A stretch of 5,873 nt of DNA from Desulfonatronum sp. (lineage in GTDB: Bacteria; Desulfobacterota; Desulfovibrionia; Desulfovibrionales; Desulfonatronaceae): the NCBI GenBank assembly GCA_007127655.1, contig SKYX01000106.1:1-5873 (forward strand). Direction: 5' to 3'. The notes under the pieces were generated by a model that searched no databases, was not told the origin of the DNA, and worked only from the letters and a program-made list of their open reading frames with translations. Made by a program: the position numbers and the translations under genes. Of the stretch, positions 1 through 5,793 are shown piece by piece; position 1 is the stretch's first letter; every line of letters starts with the position of its first letter.

Positions 1-341
1 AAGTCACCGTCAAGCTCGGGATAAAGAATTCCGTAACGTCCCTCACAACCAGCTCTTCCAAGCAACAACTGATCTTCCTGCACATAAACGGTGATGTTTT
101 CGGCGATATGCATTAGAGCTTTGGCCCAACGAAGAACCAGAGGCTGACCTTCCGTTTTCTGCATTGACTTGGTGAAGTACAGAGCGCGTTCGATATCAAT
201 GCGTGGTTTTTTCCCGTCAATTTTTTCAAGAAGCGTAAACACCCGGCTGTGCGTTTTTCTGAATTTGTCTTCCTTCCCATCAATCTGGTTGTAAAGCCGC
301 TCTTCCTGAGGCGACATGCATTCACATGTAAAGCGAGTCAT
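1..341 (-). CDS. islA: Glycyl radical enzyme, N-terminal part (probable isethionate sulfite-lyase IslA or close relative); runs off the window
   Basis: The reading frame is open from an ATG at 341 to the window edge and gives 113 residues of a protein that in this family is about 800 long. The start is fixed by an AGGAGT ribosome site 6 bases upstream. Landmarks of the pyruvate formate-lyase-like N-terminal domain are RALYFTKSMQKTEGQPLVLRWAKAL's pieces RALYFTKSM (52-60), TEGQPLVLRWAKAL (63-76) and GRYGILYPELDGD (101-113). The active-site cysteine and the C-terminal glycine loop lie outside the window. Such enzymes use a glycyl radical, installed by a radical-SAM activase, in the anaerobic cytoplasm. 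IslA splits isethionate into acetaldehyde and sulfite, which sulfite-respiring bacteria use as electron acceptor. Membership of the glycyl radical family is near certain. The IslA assignment is from remembered similarity of the GRYGILYPELDGD region and is moderate; a dihydroxypropanesulfonate lyase (HpsG-like) or other PflD-type enzyme is possible. G+C is about 46%, well below the plus-strand operon. A sigma-54 promoter lies about 100 bases upstream. Confidence 0.75.
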   Translation of the reverse strand, partial: MTRFTCECMSPQEERLYNQIDGKEDKFRKTHSRVFTLLEKIDGKKPRIDIERALYFTKSMQKTEGQPLVLRWAKALMHIAENITVYVQEDQLLLGRAGCEGRYGILYPELDGD

Positions 342-448
342 CTTTTTACTCCTGATATTTTTTTAATGAAAAAAATCTTTCATTTCAACATCTTTTTCTA
401 CAAAAGATAATGAAGTCTTGCTTGGCATCAATGTACTCCAACGACACT

Positions 449-466
449 AAGCATACTTTGTGCCAA
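449..466 (-). promoter_or_regulatory. Sigma-54 (RpoN) -24/-12 promoter for the glycyl radical enzyme
   Basis: The minus strand reads TTGGCACAAAGTATGCTT. It has the TGGCAC -24 block and ATGCT -12 block, with GG at 464-463 and GC at 452-451, exactly the GG-N10-GC spacing that sigma-54 requires. This predicts a transcript start near 439 and a leader of about 98 bases before the ATG at 341. Sigma-54 promoters need an ATP-dependent activator bound upstream, and candidate sites are present at 548-755. The activator gene is not in the window. Confidence 0.8.
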
Positions 467-482
467 TTTTCATAACCCAACA

Positions 483-495
483 AAAAAATCTGATT
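483..495 (-). promoter_or_regulatory. Possible IHF bending site
   Basis: The minus strand reads AATCAGATTTTTT, a near match to the IHF consensus WATCARNNNNTTR, missing only the last base. It lies between the sigma-54 promoter and the first upstream motif, which is where IHF normally bends DNA to bring an activator onto the polymerase. The consensus is degenerate and the local sequence AT-rich, so a chance match is quite possible. Confidence 0.35.
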
Positions 496-547
496 ATCCG
501 TAATATGTCATAGCCTTGCGTTGTTTGAAGAAAAGCATCGAAGAAAC

Positions 548-564
548 ATTGTCGCAAATTTGCA
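548..564 (-). promoter_or_regulatory. Upstream motif copy 1, probable activator-binding site
   Basis: The minus strand reads TGCAAATTTGCGACAAT, with the perfect palindrome GCAAATTTGC at 554-563. It is centred about 120 bases upstream of the predicted sigma-54 start. It matches copy 3 at 15 of 17 positions and copy 2 at 14 of 17, including bases outside the palindrome. Together with copy 2, in inverted orientation, it forms 13-bp arms GCAAATTTGCACC/GGTGCAAATTTGC around a 38-base spacer. Confidence 0.6.
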
Positions 565-606
565 CCTGCGGCGAGGTTCGTGAAGCTCCGGCAAGGAGGG
601 GGGTGG

Positions 607-623
607 TGCAAATTTGCAATAAC
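607..623 (+). promoter_or_regulatory. Upstream motif copy 2, probable activator-binding site
   Basis: The plus strand reads TGCAAATTTGCAATAAC, with GCAAATTTGC at 608-617. Its centre is 54 bases from copy 1, about five helical turns, and about 174 bases upstream of the predicted start. It is inverted relative to copies 1 and 3. The purine-rich stretch just before it (GGAGGGGGG at 595-603) resembles a ribosome site, but no gene follows. Confidence 0.6.
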
Positions 624-738
624 AGGCTGCAACACTCTGACCCGAATAGCGCCTTCGGGCTTTCACAAAATACTGGCATGTGAGGAACTTGTGGCTTGTC
701 CCCGTTGAAAAAGACCGCTTGACAAGCTGTCACGTCTA

Positions 739-755
739 ATTGTTGCGAATTTGCA
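739..755 (-). promoter_or_regulatory. Upstream motif copy 3, probable distal activator-binding site
   Basis: The minus strand reads TGCAAATTCGCAACAAT. The core palindrome is imperfect here (GCGAATTTGC on the plus strand, 745-754). Its centre is 137 bases from copy 2, close to 13 helical turns, and about 310 bases upstream of the predicted start. Retention of the ACAAT side sequence shared with copy 1 argues for a real repeat rather than a chance AT palindrome. Confidence 0.55.
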
Positions 756-912
756 GCATGCTCCTCCCGTCAACGCCAAACCTCCATTTTAGCTGCCTAT
801 CGCGAACAACGAAACTTCCGTTTCCATCTTCTGACCAAGATGTTTAACCACGGAGGTACAAGGGATCAAAAGGATGTCGAAGTCATCCATCCACGCCCAT
901 GCCGAAATAATC

Positions 913-1701
913 TCATCTTGCCGAGAAAACGGCATAGAGGCCGGCGACGAAAAGTATGAGCAACACCCATTGTCGGAATGCCGCTTCCGAGATGTGTCGG
1001 GCGAGTGTCCCCCCGGCAAGCGCGCCAAAGAGCACGAACGGCAGCAAACCAGCCGAGATGCCGAGATCTGTTCGGTTGAACGATCCGAAAGCGATGTGTA
1101 GCACTGATGCGCTGGCATAGCTGAAGGTGAAAAGCGCCAGCGACACGGCGCGACTTTGCAGTTTTTCAAGGCGCAGCATGGTCAAATAAAACATGGCCGC
1201 AGGCCCGGGCATGGCGAGAGCCGCGGCCATTGATCCCGAGACGATGCCGACGAGAATGGCTGAAACCGCGGACGGATTTTTCGTATCCGCAGATCCCTCA
1301 TCCGTTGGGCCATCGAACGGCTGGTTCAACGCCGAGCTTGGATGTCCGCGCTCACGCACCAGCAAAAACAGCGCGAACAGCATGATGACGCATCCGACGG
1401 ACAGTTTCAGATCCGCGACACTGGCGCGGGCATGCAACACCAAGCCGAAGGGAAACCCCGCAACGCTGCCGAGACACAGCAGTCCGAGTAATCGCGACGG
1501 AACGGCCCGCCACAAGCCGGCGACTCCGATGGCCGAAGCACCCAGGTTCAGCACCGCGAGCACGGGGACCGCAGACGTGCTGTCCATGGCCACCAAAAAC
1601 AATGGTGCGACCAGAATCGCGAACCCGAACCCGAAAGCGGTTTGAACCGCACTTCCAAGGAATGTGGCCGTGGCAAGCAAGATGAGGGTGAGCCATTCCA
1701 T
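913..1701 (-). CDS. TauE/SafE-family membrane permease (putative sulfite/sulfonate exporter)
   Basis: A 262-residue integral membrane protein, the usual size for the TauE/SafE (DUF81) family. Members move sulfite, sulfoacetate or other small organic anions across the inner membrane; the substrate here cannot be read from sequence. The family's two-repeat layout is visible. The first half starts GSAVQTAFGFGFAILVAP (16-33) and continues through hydrophobic segments to about residue 115. A polar loop with many D, E, S and T follows (about 116-143). The second half opens VGIVSGSMAAALAMPGPAAM (151-170) and ends with helices to about residue 260. The ATG at 1701 is preferred because GGAGGT lies 5 bases upstream and a hydrophobic helix begins at once. 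The in-frame ATG at 1833 has no ribosome site and would add 44 non-membrane residues. It lies on the same strand as the glycyl radical enzyme but 571 bases away with a promoter between them, so a shared operon is unlikely. I found no convincing promoter of its own. A role in handling sulfite or sulfonate is inference from family and neighbour. Confidence 0.88.
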   Translation of the reverse strand: MEWLTLILLATATFLGSAVQTAFGFGFAILVAPLFLVAMDSTSAVPVLAVLNLGASAIGVAGLWRAVPSRLLGLLCLGSVAGFPFGLVLHARASVADLKLSVGCVIMLFALFLLVRERGHPSSALNQPFDGPTDEGSADTKNPSAVSAILVGIVSGSMAAALAMPGPAAMFYLTMLRLEKLQSRAVSLALFTFSYASASVLHIAFGSFNRTDLGISAGLLPFVLFGALAGGTLARHISEAAFRQWVLLILFVAGLYAVFSAR

Positions 1702-2049
1702 GGACGACCTCCGGATCAGCCGAATCGAAAGTATGCTGTGGACAAGAGCCAATAAACGCGCTTCGGAAGGGGAATAAAACGAAGTGTTGAACTCCAGCAA
1801 TCGAAGGTCCATGTCAAGTTTAAAAACATTCACGATCAGGGCAATTTTGTTCTCACTAATTATTTTTGCAAAGGCGGCAGGTTGACCTTGTTTTGAACAG
1901 CTCGAAACGTCATCACCGGCCTCGTCTCATCAAGCCATTGTTATAAAAACAAGAAGTTGTGCTCTTTGGGCTTGGCAAGACCTTGACGAAAGGTTCCTTG
2001 TTCAGTCAGACAACCGATCCGTCCCCAGCAGGTTCAACCAGCCGCAAAT

Positions 2050-2078
2050 TTTACAAATGGTTACGTGTGAGCAAAAAT
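2050..2078 (+). promoter_or_regulatory. Candidate sigma-70-type promoter of the rpsB operon
   Basis: TTTACA (2050-2055) matches the -35 consensus at 5 of 6 positions and is separated by 17 bases from AAAAAT (2073-2078), which matches the -10 consensus at 4 of 6. Transcription would start near 2085 and leave a leader of about 168 bases. An alternative, TTGCCA (2103-2108) with TAATTG (2126-2131), also has 17-base spacing but a poorer -10. The choice is by inspection only. Confidence 0.4.
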
Positions 2079-2110
2079 GTCCTAGGTTGCTTGATTTTTT
2101 GCTTGCCAGT

Positions 2111-2234
2111 TGTCCATTTTTAGCCTAATTGGACACGGTTCGAAATTCGCACATCCTCCGAGAAACCCGAGGGTCTTTCGTCCGTGACGAAAGTGAGCGG
2201 GTTCAAGTGCGGGGGGTGGAGGAAAAACCCACCA
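2111..2234 (+). promoter_or_regulatory. Structured rpsB leader RNA, possible S2 autoregulatory region
   Basis: The leader holds three potential hairpins. TGTCCA (2111-2116) can pair with TGGACA (2130-2135). AACCCG (2164-2169) pairs with CGGGTT (2198-2203) and encloses a perfect 8-bp hairpin CTTTCGTC/GACGAAAG (2175-2182/2186-2193) with a 3-base loop. GGTGG (2215-2219) can pair with CCACC (2229-2233), leaving much of a second Shine-Dalgarno-like GGAGG (2218-2222) in the loop. The true ribosome site AAGGAG (2240-2245) lies just after. In E. coli the rpsB leader binds S2 for feedback control; that this leader does the same is inference from position and structure. Confidence 0.4.
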
Positions 2235-2252
2235 GTTTTAAGGAGTATCGTT

Positions 2253-3050
2253 ATGGCGTACGTGACAATGAAGCAGATGCTGGAGACCGGGGTGCACTTC
2301 GGTCACCAGACCCGTCGTTGGAATCCTAAAATGAGGCCGTACATCTTCGGCGCACGCAACGGCATCCACATCATCGACCTGCAGCAGACCGTGAAGATGT
2401 TCCAGAAGGCCCACGACTTCATCGCCAATACCGTGGCCCAGGGCGGCAAGGTCATGTTTGTGGGCACCAAGCCCCAGGCCCGGGAGATCATCAAGCAGGA
2501 AGCCGCGCGGGTGGGCATGTTTTCCGTGACCCATCGCTGGATGGGCGGCACCTTGACCAACTTCCAGACCATTCGCAGCAGCATTCAGCGCTTGAAAAAG
2601 CTGGAGGCCATGTTCGAGGACGGGACCGTGAGCCGGTTCGTCAAAAAGGAAATCGTGCGCATGCAGCGCGACGTGGAAAAGCTGAATCTGGCCTTGGGTG
2701 GGATCAAGGATATGGAATCTCTGCCCCAGGCGGCTTTTGTCATCGACCCGAACCGGGAAGACATCGCCATTCAAGAGTGCCGCAAGTTGAACATTCCGGT
2801 AGTCGCCGTGGTGGACACCAACTGCGATCCGGATCTGATCGACTTCATCATCCCCGGCAACGACGACGCCATCCGGGCCATCAAGCTGTTCTCCGCGAGT
2901 ATCGCCGACGCCTGCACCGAGGGTGCCGCCAGGATGCGCGACATGGACCAGGCCGCTGAAAAGTCCGCCGAGGCCGCCCTGAATCAGGCCGCTGCGGAGG
3001 ACGAAGGGGCTGAAACGGAAATTGAAAACGACGCTACGGAGGAAAAATAA
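2253..3050 (+). CDS. rpsB: 30S ribosomal protein S2
   Basis: Encodes 265 residues, somewhat longer than the 241 of E. coli S2. S2 is a late-assembling protein of the small subunit, bound at the back of the 30S head. Family landmarks are [20 protein letters not shown] (6-25), FVGTKPQA (69-76), [11 protein letters not shown] (94-104), the FVIDPNRE block (162-169) and the C-terminal signature [20 protein letters not shown] (193-212). The extra length is a C-terminal tail from about residue 233, rich in Ala, Glu and Asp and typical of many non-enteric S2 proteins. The ATG at 2253 is chosen because AAGGAG lies 7 bases upstream and [11 protein letters not shown] is the usual family start. The frame is open further up to a GTG at 2184, but no ribosome site supports it. 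It is the first gene of the operon and its stop codon touches the tsf start. Confidence 0.98.
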   Translation: MAYVTMKQMLETGVHFGHQTRRWNPKMRPYIFGARNGIHIIDLQQTVKMFQKAHDFIANTVAQGGKVMFVGTKPQAREIIKQEAARVGMFSVTHRWMGGTLTNFQTIRSSIQRLKKLEAMFEDGTVSRFVKKEIVRMQRDVEKLNLALGGIKDMESLPQAAFVIDPNREDIAIQECRKLNIPVVAVVDTNCDPDLIDFIIPGNDDAIRAIKLFSASIADACTEGAARMRDMDQAAEKSAEAALNQAAAEDEGAETEIENDATEEK

Positions 3051-3650
3051 ATGGCCATTTCCGCAAGTTTGGTAAAGGAGCTGCGCGAGTGTACCGGCGC
3101 AGGCATGATGGACTGCAAAAAAGCGCTGCAGGAGTGCGGCGGGGACCAGGAAAAGTCCAGGCTCTGGCTGCGTGAAAAAGGCCTGGCCAAGGCCCAGAAA
3201 AAGTCCGGCCGGGCCACGTCCCAGGGGTATATCGGGTCCTACATCCACTCCAACGGCAAGATCGGGGTGATGGTCGAACTGAAGTGCGAGACCGACTTCG
3301 TGGCCAAGAATGAGAAATTCCTGGAACTGGCCAAGGATCTGGCCATGCAGGTGGCCGCCACGGCTCCGTTGTGCGTGGCCCCGGAGGACATTCCGGAGGA
3401 CGTTCTGGAGCGGGAGCGCCAATTCGTCACCCAGCAGACCCGGGACGAGGGCAAGCCGGAAAACATCATCCCCAAGATCGTGGACGGTCGGATGAAGAAG
3501 TTCGCCCAGGAAGTCTGCCTCCTGGAGCAGGCCTTCATCAAGGACGACTCCCGCAAGGTTAAGGATCTGGTCACTGAAACCATCGCCGTGCTCGGCGAAA
3601 ACATCCAGGTCGGACGGGTCGTGCGGATGGTCCTGGGCGAAGAAGCGTAA
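3051..3650 (+). CDS. tsf: Translation elongation factor Ts
   Basis: Encodes 199 residues of EF-Ts, the nucleotide exchange factor that releases GDP from EF-Tu. The N-terminal UBA-like domain (about 1-50) contains VKELRECTGAGMMDCKKAL (8-26). The TDFVAKN motif (81-87), whose Asp and Phe reach into EF-Tu to disturb the Mg2+ and nucleotide site, is intact. The C-terminal domain ends NIQVGRVVRMVLG (184-196). At about 200 residues this is the short form, also seen in Thermus and in deltaproteobacteria, lacking part of the doubled core of the 283-residue E. coli protein. The ATG directly follows the rpsB TAA, and its ribosome site (ACGGAGG, 3036-3042) lies inside the last rpsB codons, so translation of the two is probably coupled. 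Confidence 0.98.
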   Translation: MAISASLVKELRECTGAGMMDCKKALQECGGDQEKSRLWLREKGLAKAQKKSGRATSQGYIGSYIHSNGKIGVMVELKCETDFVAKNEKFLELAKDLAMQVAATAPLCVAPEDIPEDVLERERQFVTQQTRDEGKPENIIPKIVDGRMKKFAQEVCLLEQAFIKDDSRKVKDLVTETIAVLGENIQVGRVVRMVLGEEA

Positions 3651-3666
3651 CAAAAGAAAGATGACT

Positions 3667-3694
3667 GTAGGGGCACGGCGCGCCGTGCCCCTAC
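3667..3694. repeat. Perfect 28-bp palindrome in the tsf-pyrH gap, dispersed-repeat type
   Basis: The arms GTAGGGGCACGGCG and CGCCGTGCCCCTAC are exact reverse complements with no spacer, centred between 3680 and 3681. Similar GTAGGGGC...GCCCCTAC units are, from memory, scattered through many deltaproteobacterial and cyanobacterial genomes as REP- or MITE-like intergenic repeats. In RNA it would form a very stable GC hairpin between the tsf stop and pyrH. No U run follows, so it is not a standard intrinsic terminator; it may stabilise or process the transcript. Confidence 0.85.
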
Positions 3695-3712
3695 GGTGAA
3701 CACGTTCAACGG

Positions 3713-3726
3713 GCGGCCTGGGCCGC
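3713..3726 (+). repeat. Short GC hairpin just before the pyrH ribosome site
   Basis: GCGGCC (3713-3718) pairs perfectly with GGCCGC (3721-3726) around a TG. A two-base loop is too tight, so the inner pair would open. It ends one base before the pyrH ribosome site GGAG (3728-3731) and could influence access to it. Such GC palindromes also arise easily by chance in this base composition. Confidence 0.3.
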
Positions 3727-3736
3727 TGGAGCCGAA

Positions 3737-4459
3737 ATGACGAACCTGCATTATCCCAGGATATTGCTGAAAATCAGCGGCGAGGCCTTGGCCGGGCCCA
3801 ACCAGTTCGGGATTGACCCCGAGACCATCGACACGTTCTGTCGGGAAATGGTCGAGGTCGCCGAACTGGGGGTTGAATTGGCCCTGGTGATCGGTGGAGG
3901 GAACATTTTTCGCGGTCTTTCCGCCGCCTCCCGGGGCATGGACCGTGCCGGAGCGGACTACATGGGCATGCTGGCCACGGTGATCAACTCCCTGGCCGTG
4001 CAGGACGGCCTGGAAAAGCTGGGGCTGAACACCCGGGTGATGACCGCCTTCCCCATGCAACAGGTGGCCGAACCCTACATTCGCCGTCGGGCCATCCGGC
4101 ATCTGGAGAAAAAGCGAGTGGTGATCTGCGCCGCGGGCACCGGCAACCCGTTTTTCACAACGGACACCGCCGCGGTCTTGCGCGGGGCCGAACTCAAGGT
4201 TCAGGCCATCCTCAAGGCCACCAAGGTGGACGGAGTTTACGACAAAGATCCGAAAAAAAATCAAGACGCCCGGTTGTTTTCGAACATCTCCTATATCGAC
4301 GTCCTGAAAAAGCGCCTGCAAGTCATGGATTCCACGGCTATTTCCCTGGCCATGGACAATAATTTGCCCATCGTGGTCTTCAATCTGTTCACCGCGGGCA
4401 ACATCAAACGGGTCGCTCTGGGAGAACCAACGGGAACGCTGGTCACAGGAGGAGAGTAA
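3737..4459 (+). CDS. pyrH: UMP kinase (uridylate kinase)
   Basis: Encodes 240 residues, the normal length for the hexameric bacterial UMP kinase of the amino acid kinase fold. It phosphorylates UMP to UDP with ATP in pyrimidine nucleotide synthesis and is unrelated to the eukaryotic enzyme. Visible motifs are [11 protein letters not shown] (10-20) for phosphate binding, [10 protein letters not shown] (51-60), the [15 protein letters not shown] region (70-84) for [18 protein letters not shown] (132-146) and [14 protein letters not shown] (161-174) for ATP. The ATG at 3737 follows GGAG with a 5-base spacer, and [11 protein letters not shown] starts a few residues later, as usual. An 86-base gap with two hairpins separates it from tsf, while frr follows after 2 bases. 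Confidence 0.98.
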   Translation: MTNLHYPRILLKISGEALAGPNQFGIDPETIDTFCREMVEVAELGVELALVIGGGNIFRGLSAASRGMDRAGADYMGMLATVINSLAVQDGLEKLGLNTRVMTAFPMQQVAEPYIRRRAIRHLEKKRVVICAAGTGNPFFTTDTAAVLRGAELKVQAILKATKVDGVYDKDPKKNQDARLFSNISYIDVLKKRLQVMDSTAISLAMDNNLPIVVFNLFTAGNIKRVALGEPTGTLVTGGE

Positions 4460-4461
4460 AC

Positions 4462-5016
4462 ATGGCATCCGTACTGGACGACAACAAGGAACGTATGGAA
4501 AAATCCCTGCAAAGCCTGGACAAGGAGTTCAAGCGGTTGCGTACCGGTCGGGCCTCCTCGGCCTTGCTGGACGGGATTCGGGTGGACTACTACGGCACGT
4601 CGACCCCTTTGGATCAACTGGCTTCCATCTCCATCCCGGACAGCCGGACCATTTCCATCCAGCCCTGGGATCGCGGAGCGTTCAAGGATGTGGAAAAGGC
4701 CATCCTCAAGTCTGATTTGGGCCTGAACCCGGTCAACGACGGCAAAACCCTGCGGATCATCATCCCGTCCCTGACCGAGGAGCGGCGCAAGGAGTTGGTC
4801 AAGATCGCCAAGAAGTTCACCGAGGAGGCCAAGGTCAGCATCCGCAACATTCGGCGCGATGCCAACGACACGCTGAAGAAGCAGGAAAAGGCCAAGGAGA
4901 TCACTGAGGACGAGCTGCACAAGACCCAGGACGACGTCCAAAAGCTGACGGACGAATACATCGTCAAGACTGACGCCGTGTTCGCGGCCAAGGAAAAGGA
5001 AATCATGGAGATCTGA
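4462..5016 (+). CDS. frr: Ribosome recycling factor
   Basis: Encodes 184 residues, the standard size (E. coli 185). With EF-G it splits post-termination ribosomes so they can be reused. The long three-helix bundle domain comes from residues 1-29 and about 105-184, with the signature [23 protein letters not shown] (23-45) at the first helix and turn. The inserted beta domain includes [14 protein letters not shown] (47-60) and [20 protein letters not shown] (93-112). A helix rich in Lys and Glu forms the C-terminal half. The ATG lies 2 bases after the pyrH TAA, with a strong AGGAGGAG site (4448-4455) inside the pyrH end, so coupling with pyrH is likely. Its TGA stop is in frame with uppS. Confidence 0.98.
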   Translation: MASVLDDNKERMEKSLQSLDKEFKRLRTGRASSALLDGIRVDYYGTSTPLDQLASISIPDSRTISIQPWDRGAFKDVEKAILKSDLGLNPVNDGKTLRIIIPSLTEERRKELVKIAKKFTEEAKVSIRNIRRDANDTLKKQEKAKEITEDELHKTQDDVQKLTDEYIVKTDAVFAAKEKEIMEI

Positions 5017-5022
5017 GCCGAC

Positions 5023-5727
5023 TTGTCCTCCCTTCCCCGGCATATCGCCATCATCATGGACGGCAACGGGCGGTGGGCCGAAAAGCACGGCCTGCCGCGC
5101 ACGGAGGGCCACAAGGCTGGTACCAGCTCCGCCCGCAAGATCGTCACCCAGTGCCGCAAGCTCGGCATCCAGCACGTTACGTTCTATACCTTTTCCAAGG
5201 AGAACTGGTCTCGGCCCCGGGAGGAGGTCTCGTTTTTGTTCGAGATGCTCCAGTCGTATCTCAAGAGCGAGATGGATTCGCTACTGGAGCGGGACATCCG
5301 GTTGCATGTGCTCGGGGACTGGGACGAACTCCCCTTTGCCCTGCGCCAGATCCTGCGGCACGTCTGCTCCAAGAGCAGCCACTGCAAATCCATGGTCGTC
5401 AATCTGGCCCTGAACTACTCCGGCCGCGAAGAGATCCTCCGAGCCTGCCGAAAGCTCATCAGCCAGGGCATACCCGCGGATCGGATCACGGAACAACTCC
5501 TGGCCGACAATCTGGACACGGTCGGCCAGCCGGACCCGGACCTGATCATCCGGACCAGCGGCGAGCAGCGGTTGAGCAATTTTCTCCTGTATCAGGCCGC
5601 GTACAGCGAACTGGTCTTCACGCCGGTGATGTGGCCGGACTTTGACGAAAGTTGCCTGCAAGCGGCCCTGGACGAGTATTCCAGGCGTTCCCGACGGTTC
5701 GGGGGCCTGGAGCAACCCGCGGCCTGA
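5023..5727 (+). CDS. uppS: Undecaprenyl diphosphate synthase (cis-prenyltransferase)
   Basis: Encodes 234 residues. It adds isopentenyl units in cis to farnesyl diphosphate to make the C55 carrier lipid used for peptidoglycan and other envelope polymers. Motifs are HIAIIMDGNGRWA (7-19) with the catalytic Asp13, EGHKAG (28-33), TFYTFSKENWSRP (53-65), NYSGREEI (131-138) and IIRTSGEQRLSNFLLYQ (175-191) near the C-terminal end. The start must be TTG at 5023: the frr TGA at 5014-5016 closes this same frame, no ATG or GTG lies between, and the next ATG (5056) would delete half the catalytic motif. The best ribosome site is a GGAG at 5007-5010, 12 bases upstream, which is long and weak. Expression may depend on ribosomes finishing frr. 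Confidence 0.96.
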   Translation: MSSLPRHIAIIMDGNGRWAEKHGLPRTEGHKAGTSSARKIVTQCRKLGIQHVTFYTFSKENWSRPREEVSFLFEMLQSYLKSEMDSLLERDIRLHVLGDWDELPFALRQILRHVCSKSSHCKSMVVNLALNYSGREEILRACRKLISQGIPADRITEQLLADNLDTVGQPDPDLIIRTSGEQRLSNFLLYQAAYSELVFTPVMWPDFDESCLQAALDEYSRRSRRFGGLEQPAA

Positions 5728-5793
5728 CCCTTCCCGTTGCCTTTCTGATCACCTTTCTTTCACCCATCCTCGTCACGAGCCACCTGCATCATC

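Larger units (their letters stand above)
342..912. other. 571-base noncoding control region between the permease and the glycyl radical enzyme
   Basis: I see no convincing gene here. Reading towards the glycyl radical enzyme, it holds three copies of a GCAAATTTGC-type motif, a possible IHF site, a sigma-54 promoter and a very AT-rich leader (bases 361-420 are about 22% G+C). The leader has two weak hairpins, with arms 390-396/402-408 (ATCTTTT/AAAAGAT) and 365-371/378-384 (AATGAAA/TTTCATT). Other inverted repeats are CCCGAA/TTCGGG at 641-646/654-659 and GCTTGTC/GACAAGC at 694-700/721-727, the latter extended by GTG/CAC at 691-693/731-733. None of these is followed by a convincing T run, so no terminator is called for the permease gene. 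Confidence 0.6.
1702..2252. other. 551-base divergent intergenic region between the permease gene and rpsB
   Basis: No gene is supported here. The right third carries the rpsB promoter and leader, entered separately. In 1702-2049 I see only the permease ribosome site (GGAGGT on the minus strand, 1707-1712), a TTGACA on the minus strand at 1812-1817 without a matching -10, and short inverted repeats such as CAAGCC/GGCTTG (1931-1936/1969-1974) and ACCTT/AAGGT (near 1980-1994). No strong terminator, tRNA or repeat is visible. Confidence 0.55.

Noticed and set aside
641..664. CCCGAA/TTCGGG hairpin followed by CTTT as a terminator
   Set aside because: The stem is only 6 bp, the T run is too short, and no gene on the plus strand ends before it.
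736..759. A 7-codon minus-strand open frame (MLQIRNN) after GGGAGGAGC, overlapping motif copy 3
   Set aside because: The ribosome-site spacing is very short, and the sequence is already explained by the 17-bp motif shared with copies 1 and 2.
789..890. A 33-codon minus-strand open frame beginning MDDFDILLIPCTSVVKHLG, 22 bases after the permease stop
   Set aside because: No ribosome site and no recognised family. It could be a gene remnant, but the length is within chance.
1812..1817. TTGACA on the minus strand as a -35 box for the permease gene
   Set aside because: No AT-rich -10 hexamer at 16-18 base spacing.
1702..1833. A 44-residue N-terminal extension of the permease from an ATG at 1833
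   Set aside because: No ribosome site, a non-membrane sequence unlike the family, and a strong GGAGGT before the ATG at 1701.
2044..2053. GCAAATTTTA resembling the 17-bp motif core next to the rpsB promoter
   Set aside because: Only 8 bases of the core match and none of the flanking sequence does; likely chance in AT-rich DNA.
2131..2160. GGTTCGAAATTC resembling a tRNA T-loop
   Set aside because: No matching acceptor, D or anticodon stems can be built around it.
2184..2252. Upstream GTG start for rpsB at 2184
   Set aside because: No ribosome site; it lies within the leader hairpin, and S2 proteins begin at the later ATG, which has AAGGAG.
2238..4468. Two long overlapping open frames on the minus strand opposite rpsB, tsf and pyrH (471 and 409 codons)
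   Set aside because: They mirror well-identified genes and arise from high-G+C codon bias; their translations show no recognisable domain and no ribosome site was seen.
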